A stretch of 64,000 nucleotides of DNA from Oceanospirillaceae bacterium (GCA_013215445.1 JABSRA010000012.1:1-64000), one strand, 5' to 3'; positions 16,950-27,686 are shown, counted from the stretch's first letter. Notes: generated by a model from the letters alone, not told the origin. Program-made: numbers and translations.

Positions 16950-19900
16950 ATGAGATCATTTCCCAGCCTTCTATTGTGCCTTATGCTACTCGCCCCCCCT
17001 GCTTTTTCCGCTGCGAACTTAGTGTTGGAAAACGCTCAGCGGCAACTAGCGATAACCGATGCAGACCAGGTGGAAGACCGTGAACTTCGGGATGTTTACC
17101 TTCAAATTGTAGAGACCTACTCACAACTTGACGCCGTAGAGCTAGAGATAGAGGCCTTCAAAGAAGAATTACAAGCACTGCCTAATAAAACCATTCACCT
17201 TAAAGAGCAACTCAGTCAAAAAAAGAAAAATAACACCCCATTCAAGCTTAAATCGGCCAAGCTGGCGACTCTGGAGCTAGAACTCACCCAATTACAATCC
17301 ACTGGGTTAGAATTAAAACAAAATCGAAATAAAATCGAAAATGATATAAACCTGCACAATACTAGGCCTGTTGAACTTCGCTATGACTTAACAATTTTAA
17401 AACAACAACGTCAAGACACCACAATCAGTGCAACCACTCAAGCACAACAACAGCTTAACAAAGCATTATTTTCGCTTTACAATTTAAAAAGTCAGGCGAT
17501 TAATTTAGAATTGCTAGTGATTCCACTAAAAGATGAATACGATCGTTTAAAGCTCAGCTGGACCGAGCTTGAGCTACAGAGACTGACCAAAAAAATTCGT
17601 CGTTACCAAGACAATATCCAACGCATTAGACAGTCGGAAGCCGATCAGTTACTAGAGCAATTGAATACCACCCAAAAACGGGCTGACAACCCTGATGCGG
17701 TGATCAATTTATTGACCCAGAATTCAATGTTAAGCGAGCAATTACGCATCAGCGTCAGCCATTCGGCCAGCCTGTTCGAGCGATTGCGAATTTTGGAGCA
17801 ACAGCAACAGCTCATTCAACAGAGCTATAAAGTCATTCAACAACAGCTGGAACTCAGTGAAAACAGCTTTGGTATAGAATTGAGAAATTTCAGTCAGCGC
17901 TTTTCAATTCCCCTGCAAAAGAAAGACACCCTCTCAAAAATGGCTAAATTGCGCTTAAAGAATATCGAGCTCAATCAATTAAAGCTCGATATGGTCACTA
18001 ACGTCCAAGATAACGCTACTTGGGACAAACAATCACTACAAGACTATGCAGAACTGCAGGCGGCTAGCTTAAATTTAATTACTAATTTACACCGAGCCTA
18101 TGGTCGAGAACTCAATGAGTTATCGAAAATCCTCACGCTTGAAAATCAAATAGCCCAACAATTTATCTTAGGCCAAAAATTCCTGACCAAATATTTACTC
18201 TGGCTGCCCAGTGTACCTAGTGTCGACTTATCATGGTTCATGCAAATAAGCCAAAGTAGCACCGATCAATTTCAGCAAGCGATGCACAAGTTACGCACCT
18301 TGAGCTTTAAACCGGTACAAGAATGGTGGCGCTGGGCTATTTTTTATCTACTGTTAGTGGCTGTGTCTATCTTCCTCTTAAAGTCTCAGCAGCGTCAGCA
18401 AAAAGTCTGGTCGCGTCAAATAGGCAATGTTATTCAAGATAGATTTAGTCGCAGCTTTAAATTATTAATAGCGGCACCGATAATCTGCCTACCCGCACCC
18501 TTATTTCTCTACCTGCTATTCAATAAAATATTAACCATTGAGGATATTAATACAGTAAAGATCAACAATTTAATCTGCCTGAGTTTTTGGTCATACCTCA
18601 CTTTAATCCACTGGTTGAATCGACCTTATGGTTTATTCATCAGCCATTTAGACATGTCTGAAGATTTTTGTATCAAGCTCAAAAAGCTACTGCTGCCGAT
18701 GTTCTTTTTAGGTGCGCCGTTGGCATGGCTGTTACTTTATTTCGACAATATCCCCTCACTTGAGCTGCACTCTGGTCTCGGACGGCTGGTCTTTATTTTA
18801 CTTTCACTACTGGCCGGTAGTTTTTGGGCGGCGCTGTGGAAAGTATCCCCTCATATCAACATAACATCCAGTCACCTTAGTTGGTGGCAACAAGCTAAAC
18901 TGTGGTTCACAGCGATGATAACTGTCCATATAGCTCTGATCATTGCCGCCTTATTCGGCTATCTGTATACCAGCTCAATGATCATTTCAACCATGTTTTT
19001 AATCGCCCTCATTGTCTTTTGTATCTTTGCCATTTATCGATTTTGTCTGCGCTGGTTATTGATAGCCGAACGTCGCTTAACGTTTAGTAGAGCCCGTGCT
19101 AGGCGTACAACCATTTTGGCAGCCAGAGAAAACAACCTGGAAATACCTGCTCTAGAGGAAAACTACCTTAGTCTACAATCAGTTTCAGAGCAGGCCACTA
19201 TCATACTTAAAGCACTGTGTTTCAGTTTATTATTTATGGCAATGTGGCTATTAGTCAAAAACTTTTTACCCTCCCTAGATGTATTAGACAATATCATTGT
19301 CTGGAACAATGAAGTAGTTACTGCCAGTGGGGTGATCTCAGAGACAATCAGTTTAAGCAGTATCATTACCAGTGCTTTGGTGATTGGCTTAACCATTTTA
19401 GCCGTCTACAATTTACCGGGACTATTAGAGCTCTTAGTATTACGCCACCTGAATCTCACTCCAGGTACTAGCTATGCTATCACCACCATAACCCGTTACT
19501 TATTAATTATTTTCAGCGTGATGGCCGGTGCTAGCCAAATTGGTGTCGAGTGGGCTAAATTGCAGTGGCTAGTGGCTGCGATGGGAGTTGGTTTAGGCTT
19601 TGGACTACAGGAGATTGTCGCCAATTTTGTCTCCGGCATTATCATTTTATTTGAAAAACCAGTGCGCATTGGTGATACCGTCACGATTGGTGGAGTAACC
19701 GGAAAAGTCACTAAAATTCAAATTCGTGCCACCACTATTTCAGATTGGGACCGCAAAGAAGTGATTATTCCCAACAAAACCTTCATCACTGACCAGCTGA
19801 TTAACTGGTCCCTCTCAGATGCAATTACCCGCGTTACCATTAATATTGGTGTTGCCTATGGGTCTGATACCGCACTTGTCCATAAAGTCATACTAGCGGC

Positions 19901-20150
19901 CGCCAACAGTAATGCTAGGGTATTAAAAGAACCGGCACCCGAGGTATTCTTTACTACCTTTGGCAATAGTACTTTAGATTTTGAACTGCGTTTTTTTACC
20001 GGGACCTTATCCGATAGAAATTTAGCCATTCACGAAATAAACCTCCTCATTAACCAATCTTTTGCCGCACAAAATATCAGTATTGCCTTTCCACAATTGG
20101 ACGTTCACTTGCACAGGGGTCAGCCAAAAAACGCCATGCCATTGGAATGA
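16950..20150 (+). CDS. Large MscS-family mechanosensitive channel (MscK/MscM type)
   Basis: An inner-membrane osmotic safety valve. A signal peptide (about residues 1-20) precedes a long periplasmic coiled-coil domain rich in Gln, Leu and Lys (to about 440). About ten membrane helices follow. The C-terminal MscS core contains the pore helix VAAMGVGLGFGLQEIVANF, GIIILFEKPVRIGDTV and the beta domain VTKIQIRATTISDWDRKEV with IPNKTFI. I chose ATG 16950 over an in-frame TTG at 16935. The roughly 1066 residues are typical of MscK and YjeP/MscM (about 1110). It is monocistronic. Confidence 0.9.
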   Translation: MRSFPSLLLCLMLLAPPAFSAANLVLENAQRQLAITDADQVEDRELRDVYLQIVETYSQLDAVELEIEAFKEELQALPNKTIHLKEQLSQKKKNNTPFKLKSAKLATLELELTQLQSTGLELKQNRNKIENDINLHNTRPVELRYDLTILKQQRQDTTISATTQAQQQLNKALFSLYNLKSQAINLELLVIPLKDEYDRLKLSWTELELQRLTKKIRRYQDNIQRIRQSEADQLLEQLNTTQKRADNPDAVINLLTQNSMLSEQLRISVSHSASLFERLRILEQQQQLIQQSYKVIQQQLELSENSFGIELRNFSQRFSIPLQKKDTLSKMAKLRLKNIELNQLKLDMVTNVQDNATWDKQSLQDYAELQAASLNLITNLHRAYGRELNELSKILTLENQIAQQFILGQKFLTKYLLWLPSVPSVDLSWFMQISQSSTDQFQQAMHKLRTLSFKPVQEWWRWAIFYLLLVAVSIFLLKSQQRQQKVWSRQIGNVIQDRFSRSFKLLIAAPIICLPAPLFLYLLFNKILTIEDINTVKINNLICLSFWSYLTLIHWLNRPYGLFISHLDMSEDFCIKLKKLLLPMFFLGAPLAWLLLYFDNIPSLELHSGLGRLVFILLSLLAGSFWAALWKVSPHINITSSHLSWWQQAKLWFTAMITVHIALIIAALFGYLYTSSMIISTMFLIALIVFCIFAIYRFCLRWLLIAERRLTFSRARARRTTILAARENNLEIPALEENYLSLQSVSEQATIILKALCFSLLFMAMWLLVKNFLPSLDVLDNIIVWNNEVVTASGVISETISLSSIITSALVIGLTILAVYNLPGLLELLVLRHLNLTPGTSYAITTITRYLLIIFSVMAGASQIGVEWAKLQWLVAAMGVGLGFGLQEIVANFVSGIIILFEKPVRIGDTVTIGGVTGKVTKIQIRATTISDWDRKEVIIPNKTFITDQLINWSLSDAITRVTINIGVAYGSDTALVHKVILAAANSNARVLKEPAPEVFFTTFGNSTLDFELRFFTGTLSDRNLAIHEINLLINQSFAAQNISIAFPQLDVHLHRGQPKNAMPLE

Positions 20151-20249
20151 ATTCATCAGTATTGAAACAGTTATCGACTAAAATGGAAATTATTTTCATT
20201 TTTGCTATTATCTACTCCCAGTCATTCTTTTTTACAGTTAGGTACCAAC

Positions 20250-22421
20250 ATGAGTCAGCACACATCTGTCGCTAATTTGAGCGTCTCCACTGAACTTTAC
20301 AACTTCATCAATGAGGAGGCAATTCCGGGCACAGGCCTAAATACAAAGCAATTCTGGGTACAGCTAGATCAACTTATTCATGATTTAATGCCAAAAAATG
20401 CCGCATTATTGATCCAGCGAGAAAAACTGCAAAGTCAAATTGATCAATGGCACATTCAACACCGCGATGCAGGATTTGATTTCACCGATTATAAAAACTT
20501 TCTTCAAGAAATAGGTTATCTGCAGGAAGAAGGTGCTGATTTCACTATCACTTCCACTAATGTCGACCCAGAAATGGCCAGTATGGCTGGCCCACAACTG
20601 GTAGTACCGGTAATGAATGCCAGGTTCGCCTTAAATGCAGTTAACGCGCGCTGGGGGAGTTTGTACGATGCCCTATACGGTTCAGATATTCTCAGTGATA
20701 GTGATGGGGCTGCACCTAGCAGCGAGTACAATCCTCTTCGCGGTGCCAAAGCCATCAGCTACGGTCGCGCATTTCTCGATCAAGCTATCCCCCTTTTAAC
20801 CGGGAGTCACACGGCGGCAATCCGCTACTCCATTGTTAATAAAGCCTTAGTAGTAGCCACTGCTAGCAACCCAACGTCACTGACAGATCCCTCACAGTTA
20901 ATCGGCTTCAATGGCACAGCAGCAGCGCCTACTGCCCTGCTATTTCGCAACAATGGGCTACACTTTGAGATTCAAATAGATGCTCAACACATTATCGGTA
21001 GTACTGATCAGGCAAGTGTTAAAGATATCTACTTAGAGTCGGCCCTATCCACCATCATGGACTGTGAAGATTCTGTGGCGGCAGTCGATGGCAGTGATAA
21101 AGTAGTGATCTACCGCAATTGGTTGGGACTAATGCGAGGCGATTTAACCCAAGAAATCACTAAACAAGGTAAAACTTTTACCCGTTCGATGAACCCTGAT
21201 CGTACTTACACTGATCTAGCTGGCAAACCGCTCAGTTTGAAAGGCAGAAGTTTATTGTTCGTGCGTAACGTCGGCCACTTGATGAATAACCCTGCGATAC
21301 TCAACAGAGATGGCTTGGAAGTCCCCGAGGGAATTATGGACGCCATTTTCACCTCGCTGATTGCCATTCACGATTTAAATGCAGGCGGTAAATTTCAAAA
21401 TTCAACCACCGGCTCCATGTATATCGTTAAACCGAAAATGCACGGCCCGCAAGAAGTGGCCTTTGCCGATGAGCTATTCGGCCGCGTCGAGGATATGCTC
21501 GGCTTGGAACGCTACACGATAAAAATGGGGATTATGGATGAAGAGCGCCGTACCACGGTCAATCTGAAAGAGTGCATCCGCGCCGCTAAAGAGCGAGTAG
21601 CCTTTATCAATACCGGCTTCCTCGACAGAACCGGTGATGAAATCCACACGTCGATGGAAGCGGGCCCAATGATTCGTAAAAACGACATGAAAGCCCAGCA
21701 GTGGATCTCATCCTATGAAGATCGCAACGTCGATACCGGCCTAATGTGCGGACTTTCCGGAAGAGCGCAAATAGGTAAAGGTATGTGGGCGATGCCAGAT
21801 TTAATGGCCGATATGATGCGGGCAAAAATTGTCCACCCTAAATCAGGCGCCAACACCGCTTGGGTTCCCTCACCGACAGCAGCGACACTGCATGCTATGC
21901 ACTATCATCAGGTCGATGTATTCGCCGAGCAAGTCCAGATAAAGTTGAGAGCGCGCGCTAACCTTGATGACATTTTAAACATCCCTCTTGAAAGCAATCC
22001 CACCTGGTCAGCAGAGGAAATACAACAGGAGCTAGACAATAACTGCCAAAGTTTATTAGGCTACGTGGTACGTTGGGTCGATGCGGGCATCGGCTGCTCT
22101 AAAGTCCCTGATATTAACAATGTCGGCCTAATGGAAGACAGGGCGACACTGCGAATTTCATCACAGCACATGAGTAATTGGATTCACCATAACATCTGCT
22201 CTAAAGAGCAAGTGCTGAAGACCTTGAAAAAAATGGCTATCGTGGTAGATTCACAAAACAGTGCAGATCCCAGTTACCTGCCGATGGCCAACAACTTTGC
22301 CGACAACATTGCCTTTAGTGCCGCTTGTGAACTGGTCTTCGAAGGCCGAGCTCAACCCAGTGGATATACTGAACCTGTTTTACATCGCAGTCGTCTCACC
22401 GTTAAAGCAGCAACAAACTAA
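20250..22421 (+). CDS. glcB: Malate synthase G
   Basis: It condenses glyoxylate and acetyl-CoA to malate in the glyoxylate shunt. Starting at ATG 20250 ([11 protein letters not shown]), it is 723 residues, the same as E. coli GlcB; an upstream TTG at 20202 would add 16. Recognisable segments are [31 protein letters not shown] (catalytic Arg), [36 protein letters not shown] and [18 protein letters not shown] (catalytic Asp). AGG lies upstream of the start. No glycolate or isocitrate lyase gene is next to it. A terminator follows at once. Confidence 0.96.
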   Translation: MSQHTSVANLSVSTELYNFINEEAIPGTGLNTKQFWVQLDQLIHDLMPKNAALLIQREKLQSQIDQWHIQHRDAGFDFTDYKNFLQEIGYLQEEGADFTITSTNVDPEMASMAGPQLVVPVMNARFALNAVNARWGSLYDALYGSDILSDSDGAAPSSEYNPLRGAKAISYGRAFLDQAIPLLTGSHTAAIRYSIVNKALVVATASNPTSLTDPSQLIGFNGTAAAPTALLFRNNGLHFEIQIDAQHIIGSTDQASVKDIYLESALSTIMDCEDSVAAVDGSDKVVIYRNWLGLMRGDLTQEITKQGKTFTRSMNPDRTYTDLAGKPLSLKGRSLLFVRNVGHLMNNPAILNRDGLEVPEGIMDAIFTSLIAIHDLNAGGKFQNSTTGSMYIVKPKMHGPQEVAFADELFGRVEDMLGLERYTIKMGIMDEERRTTVNLKECIRAAKERVAFINTGFLDRTGDEIHTSMEAGPMIRKNDMKAQQWISSYEDRNVDTGLMCGLSGRAQIGKGMWAMPDLMADMMRAKIVHPKSGANTAWVPSPTAATLHAMHYHQVDVFAEQVQIKLRARANLDDILNIPLESNPTWSAEEIQQELDNNCQSLLGYVVRWVDAGIGCSKVPDINNVGLMEDRATLRISSQHMSNWIHHNICSKEQVLKTLKKMAIVVDSQNSADPSYLPMANNFADNIAFSAACELVFEGRAQPSGYTEPVLHRSRLTVKAATN

Positions 22422-22436
22422 TATCGAGCTATCCGC

Positions 22437-22468
22437 AAAAGCTAGTGATAGATGTCACTAGCTTTTTT
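22437..22468 (+). terminator. Rho-independent terminator after glcB (possibly bidirectional)
   Basis: GCTAGTGA (22441-22448) pairs with TCACTAGC (22455-22462) around a 6-base loop, followed by six T. AAAA precedes the 5' arm, so it could also stop transcripts of the convergent gene at 22607-23077. Confidence 0.85.
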
Positions 22469-22606
22469 CAACACTCTTGTCTTTACCGAAAGGGCTAACG
22501 CTGCGGTCATTACCGGCGGTAAATATTGCTCACCAGTACCACCCTCACTCAGCTTAGCAAGTTATAACCGACACTCGTGAATATGCGAATATGCTCAAGA
22601 GAATCT

Positions 22607-23077
22607 CTAGGCATTTATCATCAGCTGCTTGACCTGTTCTACTAAAATATTGGGAAATTGCCGATAATCAAAATAGGGGGTATACAACATTAAGCCATAC
22701 TCTGCACTGCGATAATAAAAAACTTTTTTATTGGCCAGCGCCTGCATTTCACCTTCGGCTAGTTCTAAAGGTGTCACCCCAAACCGTTGCCAACAACTTT
22801 TACCCGAGAATATATGGATACTCGCCGTCTTTTGTAGCACCGTTGCAAACTGGATTTGCTCATCTTCAAGTAACAATTTTTGATCTCGATATTCTCGCCA
22901 ATTTTGATCGCTATTGAGTTTGGCAAAAATACTGAAAATTTTTCGCCAGTGATTGCCATTAGCTGCAATCAGACTGGGGATATGCAATATTTGATTATCA
23001 TCCATTTTTGGCCGATTATCTAAATACAGTACTACTTTGGGCTGAGCAGAGCCCAGCGCAGGTAAACTCTGCAACAT
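22607..23077 (-). CDS. Conserved-looking hypothetical protein
   Basis: I do not recognise the family with certainty. The protein, 156 residues from ATG 23077 (AAAGGTG upstream supports this start over the one at 23104), is soluble. It has VVLYLDNRPKMDDNQILHIP near the N-terminus, a central IHIFSGKSCWQRFG and KVFYYRSAEYGLMLYTPYFD near the end. These look like conserved blocks rather than a random frame. It sits convergent with glcB and divergent from dbpA. Confidence 0.65.
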   Translation of the reverse strand: MLQSLPALGSAQPKVVLYLDNRPKMDDNQILHIPSLIAANGNHWRKIFSIFAKLNSDQNWREYRDQKLLLEDEQIQFATVLQKTASIHIFSGKSCWQRFGVTPLELAEGEMQALANKKVFYYRSAEYGLMLYTPYFDYRQFPNILVEQVKQLMINA

Positions 23078-23199
23078 CGTCACCTTTAAAAAAACAACTA
23101 GCATAGCAAAATTGCTTTTAGTTGTGGATTTATAATGTCCGGTGAAGATCTTCTGTTAAAATAGCTGCATCTTTTTATAAACCCCATTTTGGAAGTTAC

Positions 23200-24576
23200 A
23201 TGACCATACAGCGTTTCTCTGACCTGCCACTAAGTGACAGCACCCTTGCCGATTTAGCCCACTTGGGATACAGCACCCCCACCCCCGTCCAAGCCCATGC
23301 CCTTCCCGCTGTTTTATCTGGCAGCGATCTACAGGTAAAAGCGGAGACAGGCAGTGGTAAAACGGCTGCTTTTGGCATAGGTATCATTGAAAAAATTGAT
23401 TTGAATAATAGTCAACCACAGGCACTCATTATTGCCCCGACTCGTGAACTGTGTAACCAAATTACCAGTGCGATGCGCACCTTCGGACGCTCTAAAGCAA
23501 ATTTGCGAGTACTGACATTGTGTGGTGGTACCGCCAAGCATCCACAGCGTGATAGTTTGAAGCAAGCTGTGCATATCATAGTGGGCACGCCGGGTCGCTT
23601 GATCGACCATTTGCAGAGCGGTCATTTACACTTAGACTCCATGCAAATTGTGGTTCTCGATGAAGCGGATCGCATGTTAGACATGGGTTTTGCCCCACAG
23701 ATTGGCGACATTGTTGGTCATTTCCCCGATCAACACCAAACCTTATTATTTTCCGCAACTTTCGATCAACAGGCTCGAGAATTAGCCAATGCGATTACTG
23801 ACGATCCCGTCTTTATCGAGGTAGAGCCAGAGCAAACCCCTGAAAACCTCAAACAAAAGCTGTGCAGATGCACCAACGAAAACCGCAATCAAACGATCCA
23901 CAACTTATTAATCGCCCAGCAGTTCAGCGCTTGTATTATCTTTTGCAATACCAAGAAAGTCTGTCATCAACTACGTATTTACCTGCGTAATATGGGCCAT
24001 GCGGCACTTACCCTACACGGTGATTTAGAACAGAATGAGCGCGAGGATATACTGGTTCAATTTGCCCATAACAGCGCGACAATTTTGATAGCAACAGATG
24101 TGGCTGCCCGAGGACTCGATATAGAAGCAGTGCCCGGTGTCATCAACTATGATGTGCCTACTGATCCGGCCACTTATATCCACCGTATTGGGCGCACAGC
24201 GCGCGCGGGGCTTTCCGGCACTGCTATTACACTGTGTTCCAATCAAGAAACCCATCGCTGGGAGCGAATCCTAGAACTACAAGAAACAGTAGTAGACCCC
24301 ATTCTCAGCCGAGATGCTCAGGGAAAACCCGCCATTTTTGCCCCTTTCAAAACCTTGTGTATCTTAGGGGGCCGCAAGCAAAAGCTCAGACCTGGCGACC
24401 TATTAGGTGCATTAACCAAAGACGAAAAACTCAGTAGAGATCATATTGGAAAAATCGATGTGATGCAAAATGTCAGCTATGTTGCCATTGTTAATTCTTA
24501 TGCGAAGCAGGCACTGACACAACTTCAAGCCGGTCGTATTAAAGGCAAAAAATTTCGCGTGAAAATTCTAAACTAA
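23200..24576 (+). CDS. dbpA: ATP-dependent RNA helicase DbpA
   Basis: A DEAD-box helicase acting in 50S ribosomal subunit assembly. It shows the Q motif (FSDLPLSDSTLADLAHLGY then TPVQ), Walker A AETGSGKT, PTRELC, VGTPGRLIDH, DEADRMLDMGF, SAT, ATDVAARGLDI and HRIGRTARAG. After about residue 380, the C-terminal domain KTLCILGGRKQKLRPGDLLG is the DbpA RNA-recognition fold that binds hairpin 92 of 23S rRNA, which separates it from other DEAD-box proteins. Length 458 matches E. coli DbpA (457). Confidence 0.95.
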   Translation: MTIQRFSDLPLSDSTLADLAHLGYSTPTPVQAHALPAVLSGSDLQVKAETGSGKTAAFGIGIIEKIDLNNSQPQALIIAPTRELCNQITSAMRTFGRSKANLRVLTLCGGTAKHPQRDSLKQAVHIIVGTPGRLIDHLQSGHLHLDSMQIVVLDEADRMLDMGFAPQIGDIVGHFPDQHQTLLFSATFDQQARELANAITDDPVFIEVEPEQTPENLKQKLCRCTNENRNQTIHNLLIAQQFSACIIFCNTKKVCHQLRIYLRNMGHAALTLHGDLEQNEREDILVQFAHNSATILIATDVAARGLDIEAVPGVINYDVPTDPATYIHRIGRTARAGLSGTAITLCSNQETHRWERILELQETVVDPILSRDAQGKPAIFAPFKTLCILGGRKQKLRPGDLLGALTKDEKLSRDHIGKIDVMQNVSYVAIVNSYAKQALTQLQAGRIKGKKFRVKILN

Positions 24577-24987
24577 GCGTTAGCTACTATGCTGATAGCA
24601 CTGTGCTACTAAATTTCTAGCCTGCTATCAGCCCTAATTCAATATTCCTGCCAGATACTCTAGGCAAGTAACTAATAAGTCCCCCAATATTCCCGGTGCT
24701 TTTTGTAACCTAAGTCCAAGCGGTTAACACCCATAAAAGAGGGGTACTTTGATCCGCAGCACAATGGATGTGAATGGCGAGTCTTTTGCAAGTCTTCTGA
24801 TCAAGCTACCGCGTCCTGCTATCCCCCTTACCGACCGAGTTAACCGCTCAGCTTTCTTTATAAACCTAAGCATCCTACGGGGCATGGTAGCGGCTCGCTG
24901 CTCCCGCGTTTAGATAAAGGTTGATTAATAGGACATATGGCCTATTGTTTATAATAAAATAAAGCGATTTGCCGACAGGAAAATATC
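24577..24987. other. Gap between dbpA and the TetR gene
   Basis: No gene seen. Just after dbpA a perfect 10-bp inverted repeat, GCTGATAGCA (24591-24600) and TGCTATCAGC (24623-24632), may terminate or stabilise the dbpA mRNA; there is no T-run. The right end holds the TetR-type palindrome. Confidence 0.45.
24927..24946. promoter_or_regulatory. Probable TetR operator upstream of the TetR gene
   Basis: AATAGGACATATGGCCTATT is a near-perfect 20-bp palindrome centred on CATATG, 41 bp before the TetR start. TATAAT follows at 24950-24955, so a bound repressor would block this promoter. Autorepression is inferred from position. Confidence 0.55.
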
Positions 24988-25575
24988 ATGGCAGCCACTA
25001 GTACCCGTGAAAAAATTATTTGTGCCGCTGACTTATTATTCTACCAACAGGGTTTTTCCCACACCTCCTTTGCCGATATTGCCAAAGCGGTAAACATTTC
25101 TCGCGGCAATTTTTATTACCACTTTAAAAGTAAAGATCAAATCTTAAGTGCAGTGATCAGCTTGCGCCGCTCTAATACTCATCTACTGCTAAAAAAATGG
25201 GAATTATGCACTGCACAGCCAAATCTGCGGCTGTTGAGTTTTATCCAGTTACTGCAGCTTAATCAGGATAACATCCTACGCTATGGCTGCCCCGTTGGTA
25301 CTCTATGTGCCGAGCTAATAAAGTTGGATCATCCAGCCAATAGTGATGCAAGAATGATATTAACCTTGTATAGGACCTGGCTCAGACGCCAGTTCAGTGC
25401 ATTGGGTCACAAAACCCAGGCCGACAATTTAGCCCTGCACTTACTCACCCAGTCTCAGGGAATTGCTACCTTAGCCAGTGCCTTTAATGACCGCACTTAT
25501 TTAAGCAGACAGATACTTCTTTTACAGCAGTGGCTAGATAAGTTATTAAATCAAGAAACTATCCCAGTATCTTAA
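24988..25575 (+). CDS. TetR-family transcriptional regulator
   Basis: A 195-residue repressor. The N-terminal helix-turn-helix is TSFADIAKAVNISRGNFYYHF with FKSKDQILSAVI after it (about residues 5-60). The variable C-terminal ligand domain includes GCPVGTLCAELIKLDHPAN, which resembles TetR_C domains of regulators near reductase or efflux genes. AGG lies upstream. Its target is not evident; the next gene, tag, is 140 bp downstream on the same strand. Confidence 0.9.
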   Translation: MAATSTREKIICAADLLFYQQGFSHTSFADIAKAVNISRGNFYYHFKSKDQILSAVISLRRSNTHLLLKKWELCTAQPNLRLLSFIQLLQLNQDNILRYGCPVGTLCAELIKLDHPANSDARMILTLYRTWLRRQFSALGHKTQADNLALHLLTQSQGIATLASAFNDRTYLSRQILLLQQWLDKLLNQETIPVS

Positions 25576-25715
25576 ATAACTAACTTTTCTGATAATATCA
25601 CAGCGACTAATGGATGGAGGATTATGCGGCTTCGCTATCCAGTAGCCAAGGCAGATCTGAGCTACACTTTCTAAACCCCAAACCCTATTATTTTGATCAA
25701 ATCTAAAGGTTAACT

Positions 25716-26324
25716 ATGAATAATACGATCGTCGGTAAAGATGGTAAAACGCGCTGTGGTTGGAGTGCCTCCGCTCCCGATTTTTTGCATTACCATGACC
25801 ATGAATGGGGTTTTCCAGTTGATGATGATACTCGACTATTCGAAAAGATCTGCTTGGAGAGTTTTCAATCTGGCCTTAGCTGGCGCACGATTCTCACTAA
25901 ACGGGATAATTTTCGCCGCGCTTTTGCCGATTTTGATTTTTATAAAGTCGCTACCTTTGATCAAGTCGATGTACAGCGATTGATGCAAGATGCTGGTATT
26001 GTGCGCAATAAACGTAAAATTGCGGCGACCATCAACAATGCCAAACGCGCCATTGAAATGGTTGAGCAAGAGGGATCCTTAGCCGCTTTTTTATGGCGCT
26101 ATCGCACACTGCCAGAGCAGGAATGTGCAGCGCAATCCCAGACAACATCCGCACCATCCCACGCCTTGGCAAAAGCCCTAAAAAAACGTGGTTGGCAGTT
26201 TGTCGGGCCCACCACCGCCTTCGCTTTTATGCAGGCCATGGGATTGTTAAACGATCATCTACCGGACTGTTTTATCCACGCTGAAATAGAGAGTGCGAGA
26301 CAAAAATTTAGTATCCCCGAGTAA
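25716..26324 (+). CDS. tag: DNA-3-methyladenine glycosylase I
   Basis: It removes 3-methyladenine from alkylated DNA, starting base excision repair. Family marks: RCGWSASAPDFLHYHDHEWG (Cys and His zinc ligands), LESFQSGLSWRTILTKRDNF, DAGIVRNKRKIAATINNA and, near the end, FMQAMGLLNDHLPDCFIH, where H-x3-C supplies the other zinc ligands. At 202 residues it is slightly longer than E. coli Tag (187). Its 3' end overlaps the convergent reductase gene by 17 bp. Confidence 0.95.
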   Translation: MNNTIVGKDGKTRCGWSASAPDFLHYHDHEWGFPVDDDTRLFEKICLESFQSGLSWRTILTKRDNFRRAFADFDFYKVATFDQVDVQRLMQDAGIVRNKRKIAATINNAKRAIEMVEQEGSLAAFLWRYRTLPEQECAAQSQTTSAPSHALAKALKKRGWQFVGPTTAFAFMQAMGLLNDHLPDCFIHAEIESARQKFSIPE

Positions 26325-27276
26325 GATCCACCGCCTCGGGAATTGCTGCAGTGCGCCGATAGCGCTCAATGTTTTCCGCCACCACTTTCGCCGCGCTCTG
26401 TAGATTGGTGGTCGCCGAGATATGCGGTAACACGGCAATTTTTGGGTGCTGCCAAAGATTGCTAGCAGCGGGAAGTGGCTCTCGCTCAAATACATCTAAT
26501 ACGGCATAGTTTAAATGCCCAACATCTAACAACTCAATCAAACTGTCGAGCTCGACGATAGCTCCCCGGGCGAAGTTAATTAACTTGGCACCCGCTGGTA
26601 AATTCAGCAGCGTCTGTTTATTGAGTAAATGCTGCGTGTCTGGCGTCAAAGGCAATAGACAGAGCAAAATATCCGTCTGCTGCAACATGCTCGGTAATTG
26701 TTGCAGGCCACTAAAGTGAGTGACCCCAGGGATGTTTTTCTCGCTGCGACTCCAACAGTTGACTTTAAAACCTTGTGCGCTTAATACTCTGCAGGCAGCG
26801 CGCCCTAATTCACCCGCCCCCAGTACTGAGACTCTAATCGTTGCAATTGGCTCGTAGGGCAGCGCTCTCCAAATCCGTTCTCGTTGTTGTGCCGCGTACT
26901 CTGGAATATTACGATACAGATACAGCACCCAGGTAAGAGCAGCTTCGGCCATCGTCTGGGCTAATTGTGGGTCGATTAAACGCACCAATTTTACCTGTTG
27001 TAATTGGCCCGCTTGGGCTGATTCTAAGGAATTAAAACTATCCACCAGCGCCTCCACACCTGCCCACAAGCTATGAATCCATACCAAGTTAGAAAATTTT
27101 GCCAACTGCTCGGGGTCTGGGTTAGCCACTATCGCTATTTCAACCTGCTGCGCTTGCAGTTCACTGATTTCATCAATCAGTAAAATGGATTCATTAGGCA
27201 GCAATTGTTTTAAGCGGGTTAACCACCGCTGCTGATCCTGTGGTGCTAGGCTATGTAAAAATACGATAGGTGTCAT
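26308..27276 (-). CDS. ghrA: Glyoxylate/hydroxypyruvate reductase A-like D-2-hydroxyacid dehydrogenase
   Basis: An NAD(P)H-dependent 2-hydroxyacid dehydrogenase resembling GhrA. The Rossmann motif is VLGAGELGRAACRVLSAQGF, NFARGAIVELDSL carries the catalytic Arg, DVFEREPLP the Glu and LPHISATT the His. The early WIHSLWAGVEAL is typical of GhrA. Length 322 versus 312 in E. coli. Its ATG overlaps the stop of the VOC gene as TGATG, implying translational coupling. Substrate assignment is by family. Confidence 0.85.
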   Translation of the reverse strand: MTPIVFLHSLAPQDQQRWLTRLKQLLPNESILLIDEISELQAQQVEIAIVANPDPEQLAKFSNLVWIHSLWAGVEALVDSFNSLESAQAGQLQQVKLVRLIDPQLAQTMAEAALTWVLYLYRNIPEYAAQQRERIWRALPYEPIATIRVSVLGAGELGRAACRVLSAQGFKVNCWSRSEKNIPGVTHFSGLQQLPSMLQQTDILLCLLPLTPDTQHLLNKQTLLNLPAGAKLINFARGAIVELDSLIELLDVGHLNYAVLDVFEREPLPAASNLWQHPKIAVLPHISATTNLQSAAKVVAENIERYRRTAAIPEAVDLTRGY

Positions 27277-27686
27277 CAGTCAAAAATCCTCTTCAAATCG
27301 GCGAAGCCTTTGAGCTCTATGGGATTACCGAAAGGATCATAGAAGAACATCGTGTGTTGCTCTCCCGGTTCGCCGCTAAAGCGCACACAGGGGGCAATCA
27401 GAAAGGTAAGGTCAGTGGCCAGTAGTTTATCGGCCATTACCTGCCAATCACTTAGGGCTAAAACGGCACCAAAATGAGGCATAGGCACCGCGACCTTATC
27501 CACCATACCCGTATTCGCCACCGTAAAAGGTACTCCTAAGTGCAGCGATAGCTGATGACCAAAGAAATTGTAATCGACCCAAGTATCACTGCTACGCCCT
27601 CGCTCACAACCCAGTATATTACTATAAAAATCGCAGGCAATGGCCAAATCAGTGACATTAAATGCAAAGTGAAATCTAGATTGCAT
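27276..27686 (-). CDS. VOC-superfamily (glyoxalase-like) protein
   Basis: A 136-residue single glyoxalase fold: FHFAFNVTDLAIACDFYSNILGCERG at the start (split here as FHFAFNVTDL and FYSNILGCERG), and FYDPFGNPIELKGF at the end. The first His and the final Glu fit a metal site. It is the first gene of a two-gene operon with the GhrA-like reductase. Function could be dioxygenase, isomerase or a non-catalytic binding protein; sequence alone does not decide. Confidence 0.85.
   Translation of the reverse strand: MQSRFHFAFNVTDLAIACDFYSNILGCERGRSSDTWVDYNFFGHQLSLHLGVPFTVANTGMVDKVAVPMPHFGAVLALSDWQVMADKLLATDLTFLIAPCVRFSGEPGEQHTMFFYDPFGNPIELKGFADLKRIFD

Noticed and set aside
26308-26324. 17-bp overlap of the convergent tag and GhrA-like genes (and a 15-bp overlap at 28809-28823)
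   Set aside because: Short tail-to-tail overlaps are common in compact genomes and need no special explanation.
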